64,000 nucleotides of DNA from Bimastos eiseni (taxonomy: Eukaryota > Annelida > Clitellata > Crassiclitellata > Lumbricidae), in NCBI GenBank assembly GCA_959347315.1, contig OY365822.1, forward strand, positions 12,377,601-12,441,600, written 5' to 3'. Made by a program: the position numbers and the translations under genes. Below the pieces are notes generated by a model. It saw only the letters and a list, made by a program, of their open reading frames with translations, did not search any database and had not been told where the DNA came from. Shown in pieces: positions 22,810 to 36,500 of the stretch; the first letter of the stretch is position 1, and each line of letters opens with the position of its first letter.

Positions 22810-25800
22810 GTGGAGCTACAGTCAGCAAGGTTTTAAGTACACCCAGAAGTTGCCTCCATGTCGGGACTTTGCCATTTTCATGCGAGTGGTTGTTGTCGGC
22901 TCCCTGCCATCAAGGTGCGACTTACAATCGACTGAGCTGTGGGCTGCAAATAAAAGTGAGTCTCATTTTTCTTCAGTCCTATTAAACTAGTCATCTCCCT
23001 CCCTATAGTATTTAGTGACCACCATACAACCCTTTGCCTTTACCTTTGCCTTTGTCGAGAGAACTTTTATAATGCAAATGTAATATGATTTTGTTTTAAT
23101 TGTTGCCATTTTTTTGTATCTTTTTTGAATGATTGTGACTTCACTGGAAGACTAACAGAGAACATTCCTACTTACTTACCTATTTTGAGTTCTTATATTT
23201 ACATTGCATCACTGTCTCATGTTTTTCATTTCTTACTTTGTAGTATGCTATATTATCAACCAGTAGTGATGTTAACAATCAATCAATCAAGAATGGAATT
23301 TATATAGCACCTTTTACAGATCTCTACTCAAAGGCACTCCCGACCCAGGCAAGATGGAACAGAGTGGTCTTAAATGTGGGCCACAATGAATAGACCAGTT
23401 GTCACATTCATACACAGCGAAACATTGCCCTCAGTGGTGCTATATGAATCTTTGATTACATTGCATGTAAATGGGTGTTTGTATAGGTACTGGATTAGAG
23501 GTGGCCTTGACTGGTACTGCACTTCCGGTCTCTGTCAGTGTCCTGCCATGGTCAAAACTGGACTTTGGTCAGCGCTGTGTTGGGCAGCATTCGACGCTGT
23601 CTTGCTCCCTGACGAACGAGTCGCCCATACTCCCAGCGACATTCCAGTTCCAACGCGTGGCACACTTCACCGCCAAGCCATCTCGGGGCCGAATCGAACC
23701 CAAGAAGTCCGTTGATGTTACGATCACCTTCGCACCGAGTCAAGTCGGTAAGTGTCTCTGAAAGTCTCAAGACACCAGAGTCATAGCACGAGAATTCTTT
23801 GTCTGATTATTTGGAGTTTTTATTGTGAGACCTGGCAATGTAGAAAGGAGATGGACATGAATGATGGCTAATAGATCTTTTTCTGTTGCATCCATTTGTG
23901 GCTCAGCAGCACTTAAAGAAGCCAGACTGAAGCACCAGAGCAGATGAATTGGTTTTGTGCTGTGGATTGGAGCTGGCTTTGGGGTTTCTGGCTGGAGATA
24001 ACCCACTCAAATGAAGTGCAGTAGGAAGCAGAGTCGATTCTCGCTACCCCTATAAGGTTGACTACTAATACTTCCATTCACTAAGCGGTGGCATTGGTTA
24101 ATTAAATGTAGGACATGATGTGCCTTGCTTGGATGCCATACAGTTAAATTCGACTCCTGTCATCATTTGTGATTATTCATGAATATTTAGCTTGTAGTTA
24201 TACTGGGGTGTGTCAGTTTGAAATCAATAAATAACGATTATTATTATTTTAAGGACCGGTGGTCTTTAAAGTATTTGTTAACTCTGCTTGTTTTCAGCAC
24301 CCAGCAAGTTCAAATGCCAACAAATCAGAAACCATGAGCTAGGATACTCTGAATAAGCGATTTTTAACAGACTTATAAACTATTTTCTGGAAATGATATT
24401 CATATTTTTGTCTATGCTTGTATGTACTGCCTAGTCGGGGTGGCCCTACTTAACTGAGGCTTTTCTGCACTTTGGTGTCCTCTTTGCCTGCAAGGACCTC
24501 CTTGCGATTCCTCACCTGCGCTCTACTACGGCCCAGTCGAAGAGCTTTGCTATATGTTGGCCCTTCAGCTTGGAGCTGTCTTCCACAGTCCTTGTGCCTG
24601 GAATTACTGACCCCCAGCCTCACCTTGCCAGTTTAGGAGACGCCTTAAGATTTCCTGTTTCCTTACCCAAGCACAGATGCCTGTCGAGAGAGCTGATGAT
24701 TTGAGCGGCGCTATATAAATGCTTGATTACATTACATGTATTAATTGTCATATGAAGTTTACATCAAAACAAAGCACAAGATGGGCTTATTACTTAATTA
24801 ATTTATGTCTTCTGCCATGCTTAGCTGAATATGTTATTTTCATTTCTTTCTTTCCCAGGTAACTTCAGTCTCATTCAGCTGGTGGATATAATCGGACAGG
24901 TTGCAGACGACCTACAGCCGTTTGTCCTTCATCTGGAGGTCATTCACACTGTCTCCATCTCCATCGCTGGTCGTTCGGATGCGATGAGCACTAAAAAGGA
25001 ACCAGTCTTCAACCCAGGTATGGAATCGGAAGAAGCAGAATTCCATGTGGTTGATGTAGTTTGTGTTTTCTATGGCTATCAGTTTAGTTGTGTTTTCTAC
25101 ATTGTTCTCAGTTTGATTTTTATCATCATGATCTTTGCCATCTTTATCTTTCACTCATGCTACATGGTCTTACAAAGCCTTCAGCACCAGTACACGTACC
25201 CATATTCATAGTGTGGCATGGTGGCCGAGTGGTTAGAGTGGTCAGCCCGTAACGTTCAGTGTGCGCTGAGAGAGCGGGTTCGACCTTCGTCCTGGGCGTC
25301 ACTGTATAGGGGCCTTGAGCAAGTCCTTCGTACACAATGCTCTGCATTACAGTCGCGTCGTTGAGACGTGTGCATGCTTTCGAGCATAACTAAAGCGAGT
25401 TATAAATGCCGAGTTGTATTGTATTGAATTCATGCTCTACTTACTCCTTGCATCCCTTCTCATTGCCGGCGATCATCGAATGCAGGTCTTTATCTTAACC
25501 CCGATGCAGAACAGTTGTGGGCTCTCGTGCATTCCATACCTCTGCTCTTAAGGAGTTGAATTGACTGCCATTTTATTTGTGGCTCAAATTCACTTCCTTC
25601 CTTCAACCACCTTGTCACCTTGTGCTTTCATTTCGTTGAACTCTAGCAGCCGTCATGATAAACCTTTTCCATTGCTTTCTCTCCGAGGTCGCATCCCTTA
25701 ATTCCTCAAGATTCATTCTGGTTCTTTCTTGTATCTCGTCCATCCATTTCTTCAGTGGGCCCTCTTTTTCTCTTTCCTTCAACCAGCTCACTCAATTCAC

Positions 25801-28800
25801 TATTTCTTGTTGGCTTTCAAAGATTTTCAAGTCTAAGTGCATCTTTTCTGAGCAACTGACTTTCCTTGCCTCAGATTCACATCTAAGTATGACCTTACAG
25901 GGCTGCATGTGCTAAAAATTTAATTAATAATTATTAATGGCACCAGGTAGTAAGTAAGGTATGATGATTAATTGTAATTAATGTAATTGTTGTCACGATT
26001 GTTATCATCACAGTCAGTGTCGTCTTCATCATCTCCAGCCTCATTATCATCGCCATCATCCTTGTTTTCATCTTTGTTGTGATCATCATTGGCATCATCA
26101 TAATTTCTTTATCACTTCTTGACTGGTGTTGACAACTATGAAAAAGAACAATTGCTAATCAACAAAGATAATGAACATTTCTTATTGTTTTAATACAGCC
26201 AGAGTACACGGTTTGCTTGCAGTTTTTATGGGTTCATAATTGCTTTTTTATGGGTTCAAAATTGTTTTTTTATGGGTTCGAAATTGTTTTTATGGGTTTA
26301 AAATTGCATGTGAATGGTTTTGTTTATTAATCACGGAATTACTCCAAAGATATCGAACGAAGTGGGTCTCTACATAGACTCAAAAGTCTCTCAGATAAAA
26401 ACAGCACCAAGAAATGCACATGTCAACGCACATCGCTTGAAGGCCATCAAGAATCGGGAGAACAGTGATTCCACACTGATTGCCTTTCCAAATGACCGAG
26501 CCCAAAGCATTGGACCCAGCGATCGGCGAGAAAAATACGAGTACTGTGCCAATTACAATATACTTTCGTAGTCATAATTGTATACTCAAAAGTTCTTATA
26601 TGCTATCCTAAAGCTAAGCATAAAGCACCCTCTTATTCATTGGTGTTAGGGCTTCTGCCTTTATGGCAGGAGTAGGCTTTGTATTTCAGTATTTCAGTTT
26701 TCGTCTTACTTGGCTTGGGCTTTGAAGTCTTTGGAATTAGTAACTTATGAATGATTAGTCAGTTAAATTATAATTAAGAAACTGAATGTGACCGGGAATT
26801 ATTTAAGAAACAGTATTATCATTTATGATATATGAATAATCCAAATGGTCATGAATTGATTAAATGATGTGTCATTGGCTGTATGCCCCACGCCCACAAC
26901 CGCATAACCGTGTCATTCCACAGACTATCTAGCACAACATTTTTTATTTGAATGCTGTACTTTTAAATGTATTGTACATCAGAGTGCAGATATGCAGTTG
27001 GCTAAATAAAGAATATACTTACTTACTTACTTATTTATTTTTAATTCTTTGCTAACAGTAAGTAAGAATAATTACTGATGCTACAAGTATTGTAATGTAA
27101 TGTTATGTGCAGAACTCCTGTAATGGTGCATGTTAAGAGCCTCTCAGAGGCGCTGTATGCATAGCTATCAGTCCGATGGAAAATGTTGTGTCTTTAATGT
27201 TTGAGAAAATGCAATGCCATTTGCAATTAGTGGAACTGAGTGAATTTTAGATGGTCAATTGTTCAAGAACTATGGTCCAACGACAGAGAGGTGCCCCGCA
27301 CGCATCAGAATTTGAGAACAATGAGACCATGGAACAACAAGATCATTCTGCAGAACTTATTAATATTATTGATTATTATTTTTGTGTGTTGTCATCTTTC
27401 CTAATGTTGAATGCTCTCTTGTCTTTTAGAACAATCTTTAATGGAATAGTGCGACACAATTACGTTGAACCAGATTACGCTTACACGGATGACCAGGCGG
27501 ATGTCGTACAGCGAAACAGACAGTATTACGCAGACTTCATCAATGAGTTACGTCAAAATCGAATTAACAAACTGATGTCAAAGTAAGTATTCCTTCATTT
27601 TTGCTTAGTATTCTTGTTGATACATTTATCATGGAAGTTTTAAAAATAAAATTGCAATTGTTAAGATAAGTAAGTTACGAATGAGTGTTATCCTTCATAT
27701 ATTTTGTTGGACATGTTTTTGTTCCTCTGACATTGGACACTGGCACGATAGAAGTGCTGCTTATCTAATAATCAGTGCTTTTTTTGGCGGAACGCGCCAG
27801 AATGGCGATACTGTACCTTTTATCAATTACTTAATAATAAATATAGTAGTTGTGCAAAAACTCTGGAATCTGACATAAAACTTTACAATTTCAATTTTTT
27901 ACTTTTTAAAATTAATAAGTATTCCCTAAGTGTGTAGATTGTGATCAAATTATTTTATTTGGTAGCCAATTAGTGTCATTTCTTTCAACAATACGGATGC
28001 ATTCCGGCACCTTTTTCTCTAGAGAAAAAGCACTAATAATAATAATTCCATTATGGTTATTTATTTACTCTTATATGTGTCATCTTGGCTTGCTTTGAGG
28101 CTTTGTTTGCTTTGAAGTTGATTTTTGTATCATGAAACATTCATATGTCTTAAATCTGCACTTATTTTGTGAGAAGCATTTATAAATGATCCGATACAAT
28201 ACGCTACAATACCATCAGCTGCTTAAATTTGACTCACTGATGTACAATATTTGCAATTAAATTTGTTTAAAAGATGTATTTGCAAAAAGTCGTTTGCAGC
28301 TTGTGTTAAAGCAAAAATAGTTTTGCAACAAAAGTCGTTTTTGGTTCTTGTTAAACAAAATAAGAATACTTTTGCAACAAGGTCATTTTCAACTCATGCT
28401 AATCAGAACAAGTTTAGCAAAACAGTCGTTTTTAACTCAGTACTCTGAAGCATTGCGTTTTTTTTGCAAAATCTGTTTTGACTGTTTGAAGTGTTCCTTT
28501 TCCAGGGAATTTTATCTGCACAACAATAAGAAAGACATTGGTTTAAAGACGGCCTTAGGACTCAAGCCCAAGAGCAGACAAAGCACGGAAATTGACATGA
28601 CAATTAAAGGTAATTTACTTTATATGATGTTATTGAGCAACCTAACGCCTCTAAATACAATCAGACTGAAGTGACTGAAACTTGGTCATAATTTTTTAAA
28701 TTATTATTTGGAACATAATGATGCAGCTTTTAATAATTGTTTTTCCCACAATTGCCTATGAACCGCCCTAGTTGAGCAATGAGCACCCAAAGATGAGCAA

Positions 28801-31800
28801 GAGGGAACAGAAAGTCTCAGTAATTTTGTTAGCCTTATTTCATCTAACAGAAATCATAATGGCAAAAAAATAATTGCACCTTTTACCAGTTAAATTAACT
28901 TTGTAACTGCAGTATTATGTTAAGTATATTCATAAAATAATAGCAAGCAGCAGAATTTACACTTTGAATGTAATGTAAAGACGAGTAATGGAATTGATAT
29001 TTATATAGCTCTGCGTCAGAGGAACTCTGTGCTATCTTATAATTGTGATGTTGAATGTCATCACGAACGACTGTATAATATCGGTTATAGAATCATGCAC
29101 AGTAATGCTGAAAGAGTCGCCAGTGGTGAACCCATGCAAATACATGAAACCAACCTACAAATTCCCGTCAACAGCCGACAGATGAATGTTCAGATGTGCA
29201 TTCTAGACCGATAAACTAAAGGAGAAATGAAAAAGATGCACAGTAATTGTTGGAATGGTTCTAAACGAAACTATGCAGTATTCAGTGTACATTATTGTGC
29301 ATTTCTTAATTGATACCCAATGGTTAATATGTTGCATCTTTAAGTGCCAATGGAACAAAATTCCATATGGATCGCTCAGCGTATGCCAGACTAAACTGGT
29401 GGCTGTTCGTGCGAGAACATTTCTTACATGAACACTTTTTGAATTGCATCATATTGTGGGTTTCTTTTCTTTAGGGGTAACATGTGTGTACTCAATAAAG
29501 GGCTAAATATATTTGGATTCTGACCAGGTGACTGTAAGAAATAAAGATATCCAGAGATATCAATTCATAGCATTTGTTTCTTGTTCAGCGCCTTTGTCTG
29601 AGACTTGCTGCTTAAGAGTAATTGTTTACACATTAGTTGTCTGATTAATGATAGTGATAATGTATTAGTATGATTTTCTTTGATTGCATAGATTTATCTC
29701 TGTAGTTCCAATGCCGCCAAATGCTGCCTTCCGTCTTCTGAGCACCAAAGAGCTCCGACAGAGGGAAAAACAGTCAGAGGAACAGGTGTGTATTGCAAGG
29801 AATGCACACACCTGTGTGAGGATTGTGTGTCGAACTGTCGATATTTTGTTTATTGCAGATTATTATTTTTATAGTGTCCCTTCAAGTTCGCCTACTCAGG
29901 AGCGCTCAAGGAGACGATGTCAGTCAATGAGTTGCTTACTTCAACTTTTAGCACAACATACAAACCCAATACAAAAGGTCTTTAGGTTCACTTGTGAATT
30001 GCAAGGAATGCACACACCTGTGTGAGGATTGTGTGTCGAACTGTCGATATTTTGTTTATTGCAGATTATTATTTTTATAGTGTCCCTTCAAGTTCGCCTA
30101 CTCAGGAGTGCTCAAGGAGACGATGTCAGTCAATGAGTTGCTTACTTCAACTTTTAGCACAACATACAAACCCAATACAAAAGGTCTTTAGGTTCACTTG
30201 TGAATTGCAAGGAATGCACACACCTGTGTGAGGATTGTGTGTCGAACTGTCGATATTTTGTTTATTGCAGATTATTATTTTTATAGTGTCCCTTCAAGTT
30301 CGCCTACTCAGGAGCGCTCAAGGAGACGATGTCAGTCAATGAGTTGCTTACTTCAACTTTTAGCACAACATACAAACCCAATACAAAAGGTCTTTAGGTT
30401 CACTTGTGAATTTATGTGAAATTTTTTTGTTTTATATAACTGCACAAGGCAAAGTGACATGTGCTATCGTATGATATGAATAAAGTCCTTTGTGCACAAT
30501 TGCTCTGCATTATAACTGCAGTTGAGTCGTTGAGGTGTGTGCACTTCTGAGCAAAAAATGTTGGATTAAGCCCACAATCATTGTGCGGGGAGATGGTTGA
30601 ATGGTAACATGTTGACACAACGGTCAGAAGAATGCGTTTTTGAAAATACGCTAGCCTCATATGGTTGACTCAGCCTTCCACTCGCTAGGGGCAAATCTAA
30701 AATGAGCAGTAGGACAGATGGTGCCATTCAGCCTGTCATACTATTAAATTTGACTCCTGTTAAGTTTGTTATCATCTGTGTCTAGTATATCATGCAATCT
30801 TACTAAAATTCGTACTATGCATCGTGAGGGTCGGTTAGGGTAAGATTTTGACATCGTCAAGGTCGTTTAGGGTCAGGTTTTGCGTTGTGAGGGTCGTTTA
30901 GGGTCATATTGATTTTTCCTTGCTATGCTGACCATGCGTTCCTTGCATGTAATTATTTCCTCACAAGATTAAGCTTTATTTTGGGATACAATATGATAAA
31001 CATGACATATTGCTACATCATTCACACAGAGACATGTGATGACATTTGATTATCACTTAAACATGAGTTGATATTTATTCTGATAGGTCGTCGATGGTTT
31101 GAATGCGATTCCAAGCACTCCTCAAGAGAAAGCAGATTGCTCCAAGATCCTCACTCCAGCTGAGCTCCACCAAGTGACGATTGGTAGAACTAATGTTTCC
31201 TTAGACGGAAGACTTTATCACAGCAACTCCTAACCTGTGGCCTGCGGGCCAAAAGTGGCCCACTAGGCCTCACAAAGTTGCCCTCGGTCTATCAAAGATA
31301 TAAAAAATATGCATGCAAAAAATGGAAATTTTACGGAATAATTATGTTCTATTCTAAATTATTATATATATTTGGATAAGTGTGTTACTTATAAACATCA
31401 AAAAATTCTAATAATTTAGAATAGAGAATAATTATTCAAATGCAATATTGAAGTTCAATTTTAATCTGTAAAAATTAGAATAGTTATTTTTAACCTTTTG
31501 GCCCACCATGTCCTCCAGCTAAATAATAGTGGCCCTAAGTTGAAAAAGGTTGGGTACCACTGCCATATCAGATCATTTGGCTGATGCACAGACTTGATTG
31601 TGATATATTCGGTGTGGCACAGTGGCCGATCAGTTAGAGCGGTCAGCCCGTAACGTTCAGTGTGTGCTGAGCACGCGGGCTTGAGCCTCGTCCGGGGCGT
31701 CACTGTGTAGGAACCTTGAGCAAGTCCTTCGCACACCATTGCTCTGCGGTACAACTGCAATTGCGCCGTCGAGGCGTGTGTGTGCACTTCTGAGCAAAAA

Positions 31801-31933
31801 ATGTTGGAAGAAGGGCAGTATCAAATTTTGGAAAATAATAATAATAATAAATAATAATAATATTACTGTGAAGCGTTTGCAACTCCATTTCTTAGCCTCA
31901 GTGCCTGAGAGTGATTAGTCCCATTTATATATG

Positions 31934-32008
<75 letters not shown>

Positions 32009-32088
32009 TTATATATATATATATTTATACATATATTATATATATATACATATATTATATATATATATATTATATATATATATATACA

Positions 32089-32130
<42 letters not shown>

Positions 32131-33540
32131 AATAATTATTCTAATTTTTACAGATTAAAATTGAACTTCAATATTGCATTTGAATAATTATTCTCTATTC
32201 TAAATTATTAGAATTCTAAATTAGAATATATATATATATACATATATTATATATATATATACATATATTATATATATATATATACATATATTATATATAT
32301 ATATATATATACATATATTATATATATATTTACATATATTGTATATATATATATACATATATTATATATATATATATATATACATATATTATTTATATAT
32401 ATTATTTATGTCCCATTTTTATTACCAGTCAATATTGCAGTCATTCAATAATATTACTTCCTCTGACTGAATATTATATTTTTTAAAGGTTTTGACTGAT
32501 TCACTGTTAATTTCTCTGTTATATGTTGTCTTGGTAGGACCTGCGGTCGTGGACTTTGGTGACGTTTGTCCGAAGTCAGTGTCGCAAAAGAACATCAACA
32601 TCATCAACAACTTGGACCAATACATCCACTTTTCAGCCAATGTGAGTCAGTTTCAAAATCCTCTTTGTTACCGTTACTTTCTTTTCCTCGTTCATCTGTG
32701 TTACTTTTGTGTTTCTATTCTCTTCTTATAATCATTTGTGACAACATTCTGATTATTGTTACGTGAATCTAGGTGGACATTAATGGGTATAAGTTGATTT
32801 AAATGGATTTAAATAAATATAAGAGGATGTGTGTGTGGATATGAATAGATGTAAATGGGCATTATTATTACAGCATTGGTATTAGTGGTTACAGGTGAAT
32901 TTAAGTGGATATATGTGGATATATGTGTGTTGTCTCATGTGGTGTGTTGTGATAGACTGCTAGTGTTGTCTTATGTGTTGGTGGTGGTGTTGTCTCATGT
33001 GGTGTGTTGTGATAGACTGCTAGTGTTGTCTTATGTGTTGGTGGTGGTGTTGTCTCATGTGGTGTGTTGTGATAGACTGCTAGTGTTGTCTTATGTGTTG
33101 GTGGTGGTGTTATCTTGTGTGTTGTAGTAGCATTGTCTTGTGTGTTGGTTTGGTGTTGTTTTAATTGTTTGTGGTGGTTTTATGTGTTGTCTTATGTGTT
33201 GTGATTCTGTTGTCTTATGGGTTGGTATGGTGATCATGGGTTATGGATATGATTATGTTTGTGTAATGATCTGTGTTCTTAGGTGTTGTCTGTTGTTGGT
33301 GGTGATAATATTGATGGTTATCTTTTTTCATGAATAACTGGCTCATAGACAAATTCATTTCTTTTATTGAAATTAATAACATCTCTAGTATGTATGAAAC
33401 CCACATATTAGTATAGGCTCCTGAATCTCTAAACATATATTACAAAATTTGGAAAAACTGAGGTATGCAGTAAGATCTATCTGTATGGCAAATTAACTCT
33501 GACCAAGTATATATATTGAATAACTAGAAATTTTTTATAT

Positions 33541-33582
<42 letters not shown>

Positions 33583-36500
33583 TCACCCATTTTAGCTTTA
33601 ACTTCAGGTGTTATTTTATTTGTGCATTCCTTTGATGGTTGACAGCTGGGTGAATGGGTGTTCAGTGTGACGGGATACGGTCACCAGCCTCAGCTTCAGG
33701 ATCCAGTCAGCATCAGTGCTGCAACCGGTTCAAGCGCCACTGTCATCATCCCCTTCCGCAACCCAACCGACGTCCATGTCAGGGTCGACATCCGCTTCAC
33801 AGGTGAGTTTGTGGGTGGCAACAGAGCAAATGATTGACAGACATTGTGGACGCACCTTGTATCTGATGCAGACTGCAAGGACCTTATTAGAATCTGAGTA
33901 TTTTTATTTCTTAGTGTTAATCTGATGGGAAAGTTGTTGATTACCTTATTTAATATTGCTCTGCAGTACAACTACAATAGTGTCGTTGAGGCATGTGCAC
34001 TTCTCAGCACAAAATGTTTGAAGAAGGGCGATATCAAATATCATAATAAATAATATAAAATAATCGGTTGGATGGAGTTTTTTCTCTGGGCCTCTGACAC
34101 TGGGAGTGCCTCTTATTGGTGTGCACTGTGAAAGGTACTACATAAAGTTACAATAGATTCAGTGATCGGTATCTGGTAAATATACATCATATTGTATCCT
34201 ATGAGTGCAGCTTGTAAATTAGTTTTGAGTTTGATGTTGGCAACCATTTGCAATCATGCATAGCATCTTTGTATAATTTAGTTAATTTAATTTAATAAAC
34301 TTTACCTCTTCAATCTTAAATGCTATCCTACCCTGATTCTACTCCTTTGCCACCTTACAACCACCATCATCGCCAATTACCATCATAGCACCATGTTGTT
34401 TCATCGGCTTGACCTCTCCCTTTGACCAGGTACTGGAACGAACAGAGCACCCGTGGCTATTGCGGATTTGATTTTATATAGCACCGGTGAATAAGCCGGT
34501 ATCCTCTGACATTTATTGGGTGCTGAGAAATGTTTGCACGTTTGCATGACGTAGCACCATTACAGTACAGATGACAGTAAAGGATTTTATATGCTGTATG
34601 GTGATTCACATTTTGGTGCATTACAAATTTACTTTAATAATAATAATAGTACTAGTAATAATAATAATAATGTAATCAATTCATATAGCGCCCCTTCAAG
34701 ATATGAACTCAGAAGCACCCTCTGTGTTGGCCTAAATGATGTTAAATTTCACATGATCGAATAAAATATATATCAGTTAGCTAAACTCTGCACAACAGGC
34801 TGAATAGAGTCACCAGTGGTGGGCCCTAGCACAAACGTGGAACCAACCAACGGATTCCCGATGACAGCTGACAGATGGCATGAATGTTCAGAGTCTCTGC
34901 CAATATTAATGATATGATGCAGTCACAAAATGTATAACTTGTTGATGCTGAATGGTGCCGCCCGTTGCAGATCGAAACGAGCGCTGGCGTCGTCCGGACG
35001 AAGAGGTCTGCGAGGAGGCGCCGTTCTGTCTGCTGCTGAAGGTGCCATGTGGGATTCCTCTTGGTCCGAAATGCACCATTCAGATTCCGATCTCCTATGC
35101 ACCGTTTGCCATGTGCCGGACGGAGACCGACTGTGAGATGGTGGCGCGAAGGGAGGATGGTGCCGACTGGGACCAGGGCATGTGCCAGTCGTCCATCTGT
35201 AGCTACAGGTAGGCACAGACAGGTTCAATGTGCTGTCAATCAATTGCCAAACCTTGTGCAACACAATGCAACTGGATTGTCCTCCTTCCAAAGTTCAGAA
35301 GTGCACTCACGATCGTGCGACAGAACATTTATGGCACTGAGCAATTTTGAGTGAAGGGCTTGCTCAAGGTCCCTTCACAGTTACTGTATCAAGCAAGTCT
35401 CGTGCCATGTTACAGGCCAATTGCTCTAATTGGCCACTATGCTGCACGCACTTCATGCCTCATTTTTAATTATCATACTGTTCCTATCTCTGCTTACATC
35501 TGTGCCATAAGTACCTCAAAATACAAATTACACTTGTATAATTCCATGTTGATTTGTTTGCTTAGCTGTGATATATTTGCACTTTACTGGAAATCTATTA
35601 TCTTTAGATAACAGAACTCTAAGCCAGTGTTGTTGGTACCTCTTAAATCTATTATATGTAAGAAGTTCCTACTTATCTAATACACAGTCCTTGCTGTGCA
35701 GGTTTTAACATCAGGCAATATCTCCTCCACTCCTCTCTATCCATCGCCAGCTCCTCAGTCTCGTTCCATGACATGTCAGAGGTTGGCTTGACCTCCCCAG
35801 ACTCTGGCCTGGCACTGGAACGAACAGAGAAGCCTGATTAATGTAGTCCACCCGCCCAAATGGCATATCCCTGTGCCGTTAATATAATCCGATTTCCTTT
35901 GATTTCACTACGTTCCACTTCAGTTCGGTTCTGTTCAGCTCTGTGCGCGCCTGTTTATTTTGTGGTATTTTATTCTTATTTGTTACGGCCAAAGCCAGGC
36001 CAGGTACTCCAGTCCAGCCCAATCCACCTCAGAGGAGGACTTGGTTTGATATTGGCACTGGTGAATAAGTTGGTTTCCCTGATGACTTTTATGAGCGCTG
36101 AGTAATTTTGAAGAATGCTTTACATATATCCAAACAATTAGCTAGATCTTACGTTACATACACAAATACTTAGCTGGAAATGTTTTCCGTCTGCAGTTCA
36201 AGTGATCACCACATTCCAAGACTCCCGGAAATCCGCTGGATCTTTCCGCTGCGTGGATTTGCCGAGATCGCTCCGCCTCCGAAGTGTCCTCCGGCGCTGT
36301 TTGAGTGCAAGGCAAGGCAGAAGATCAAGGAGCGGCTCAAGGTCATTCTCACTGGTTCGGCATCCAGTTCTGCTGGACCGACGAGGGTCCTCTGGTGTCG
36401 GGCAGTCGCTCCTGATGTCCCACCTCAACCTGATCCAGAACATCCAGATGGAGTGGTTGTTGGTGAAAGTAAGTGCCTCTTCTTGCCATTCCAAACACAC

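Larger units (their letters stand above)
22810..32641 (+). other. CFAP47: CFAP47-like gene, N-proximal exon block (9 exons)
   Basis: This block corresponds to roughly residues 350-750 of vertebrate CFAP47 by motif order. Exon 22810-22955 is read in the frame giving LPPCRDFAIFMRVVVVGSLP; the two other frames do not phase with the next exon. Exon 23487-23747 carries an ASH-type domain ending FAPSQVG, and 24859-25017 continues with QLVDIIGQVADDLQPF. The exons from 26336 to 27582 hold the linker with FPNDRAQSI and EPDYAYTDDQADVVQRN, which is charged and probably helical. Exons 29706-29785 and 31087-31183 hold the short STKELRQREKQSEEQ and STPQEKADC linkers. Exon 32538-32641 opens another ASH domain (VVDFGDVCPKSV, INNLDQYIHF) that is cut off after its second strand region. 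Introns contain SINEs, a hAT-type MITE and a 206-bp triplication. Confidence 0.85.

Noticed and set aside
29684..30419. Three similar open frames of 63-113 codons
   Set aside because: They come from the 206-bp triplication. Only the first part, 29706-29785, is a CFAP47-like exon, and it is used in the frame that splices in phase.
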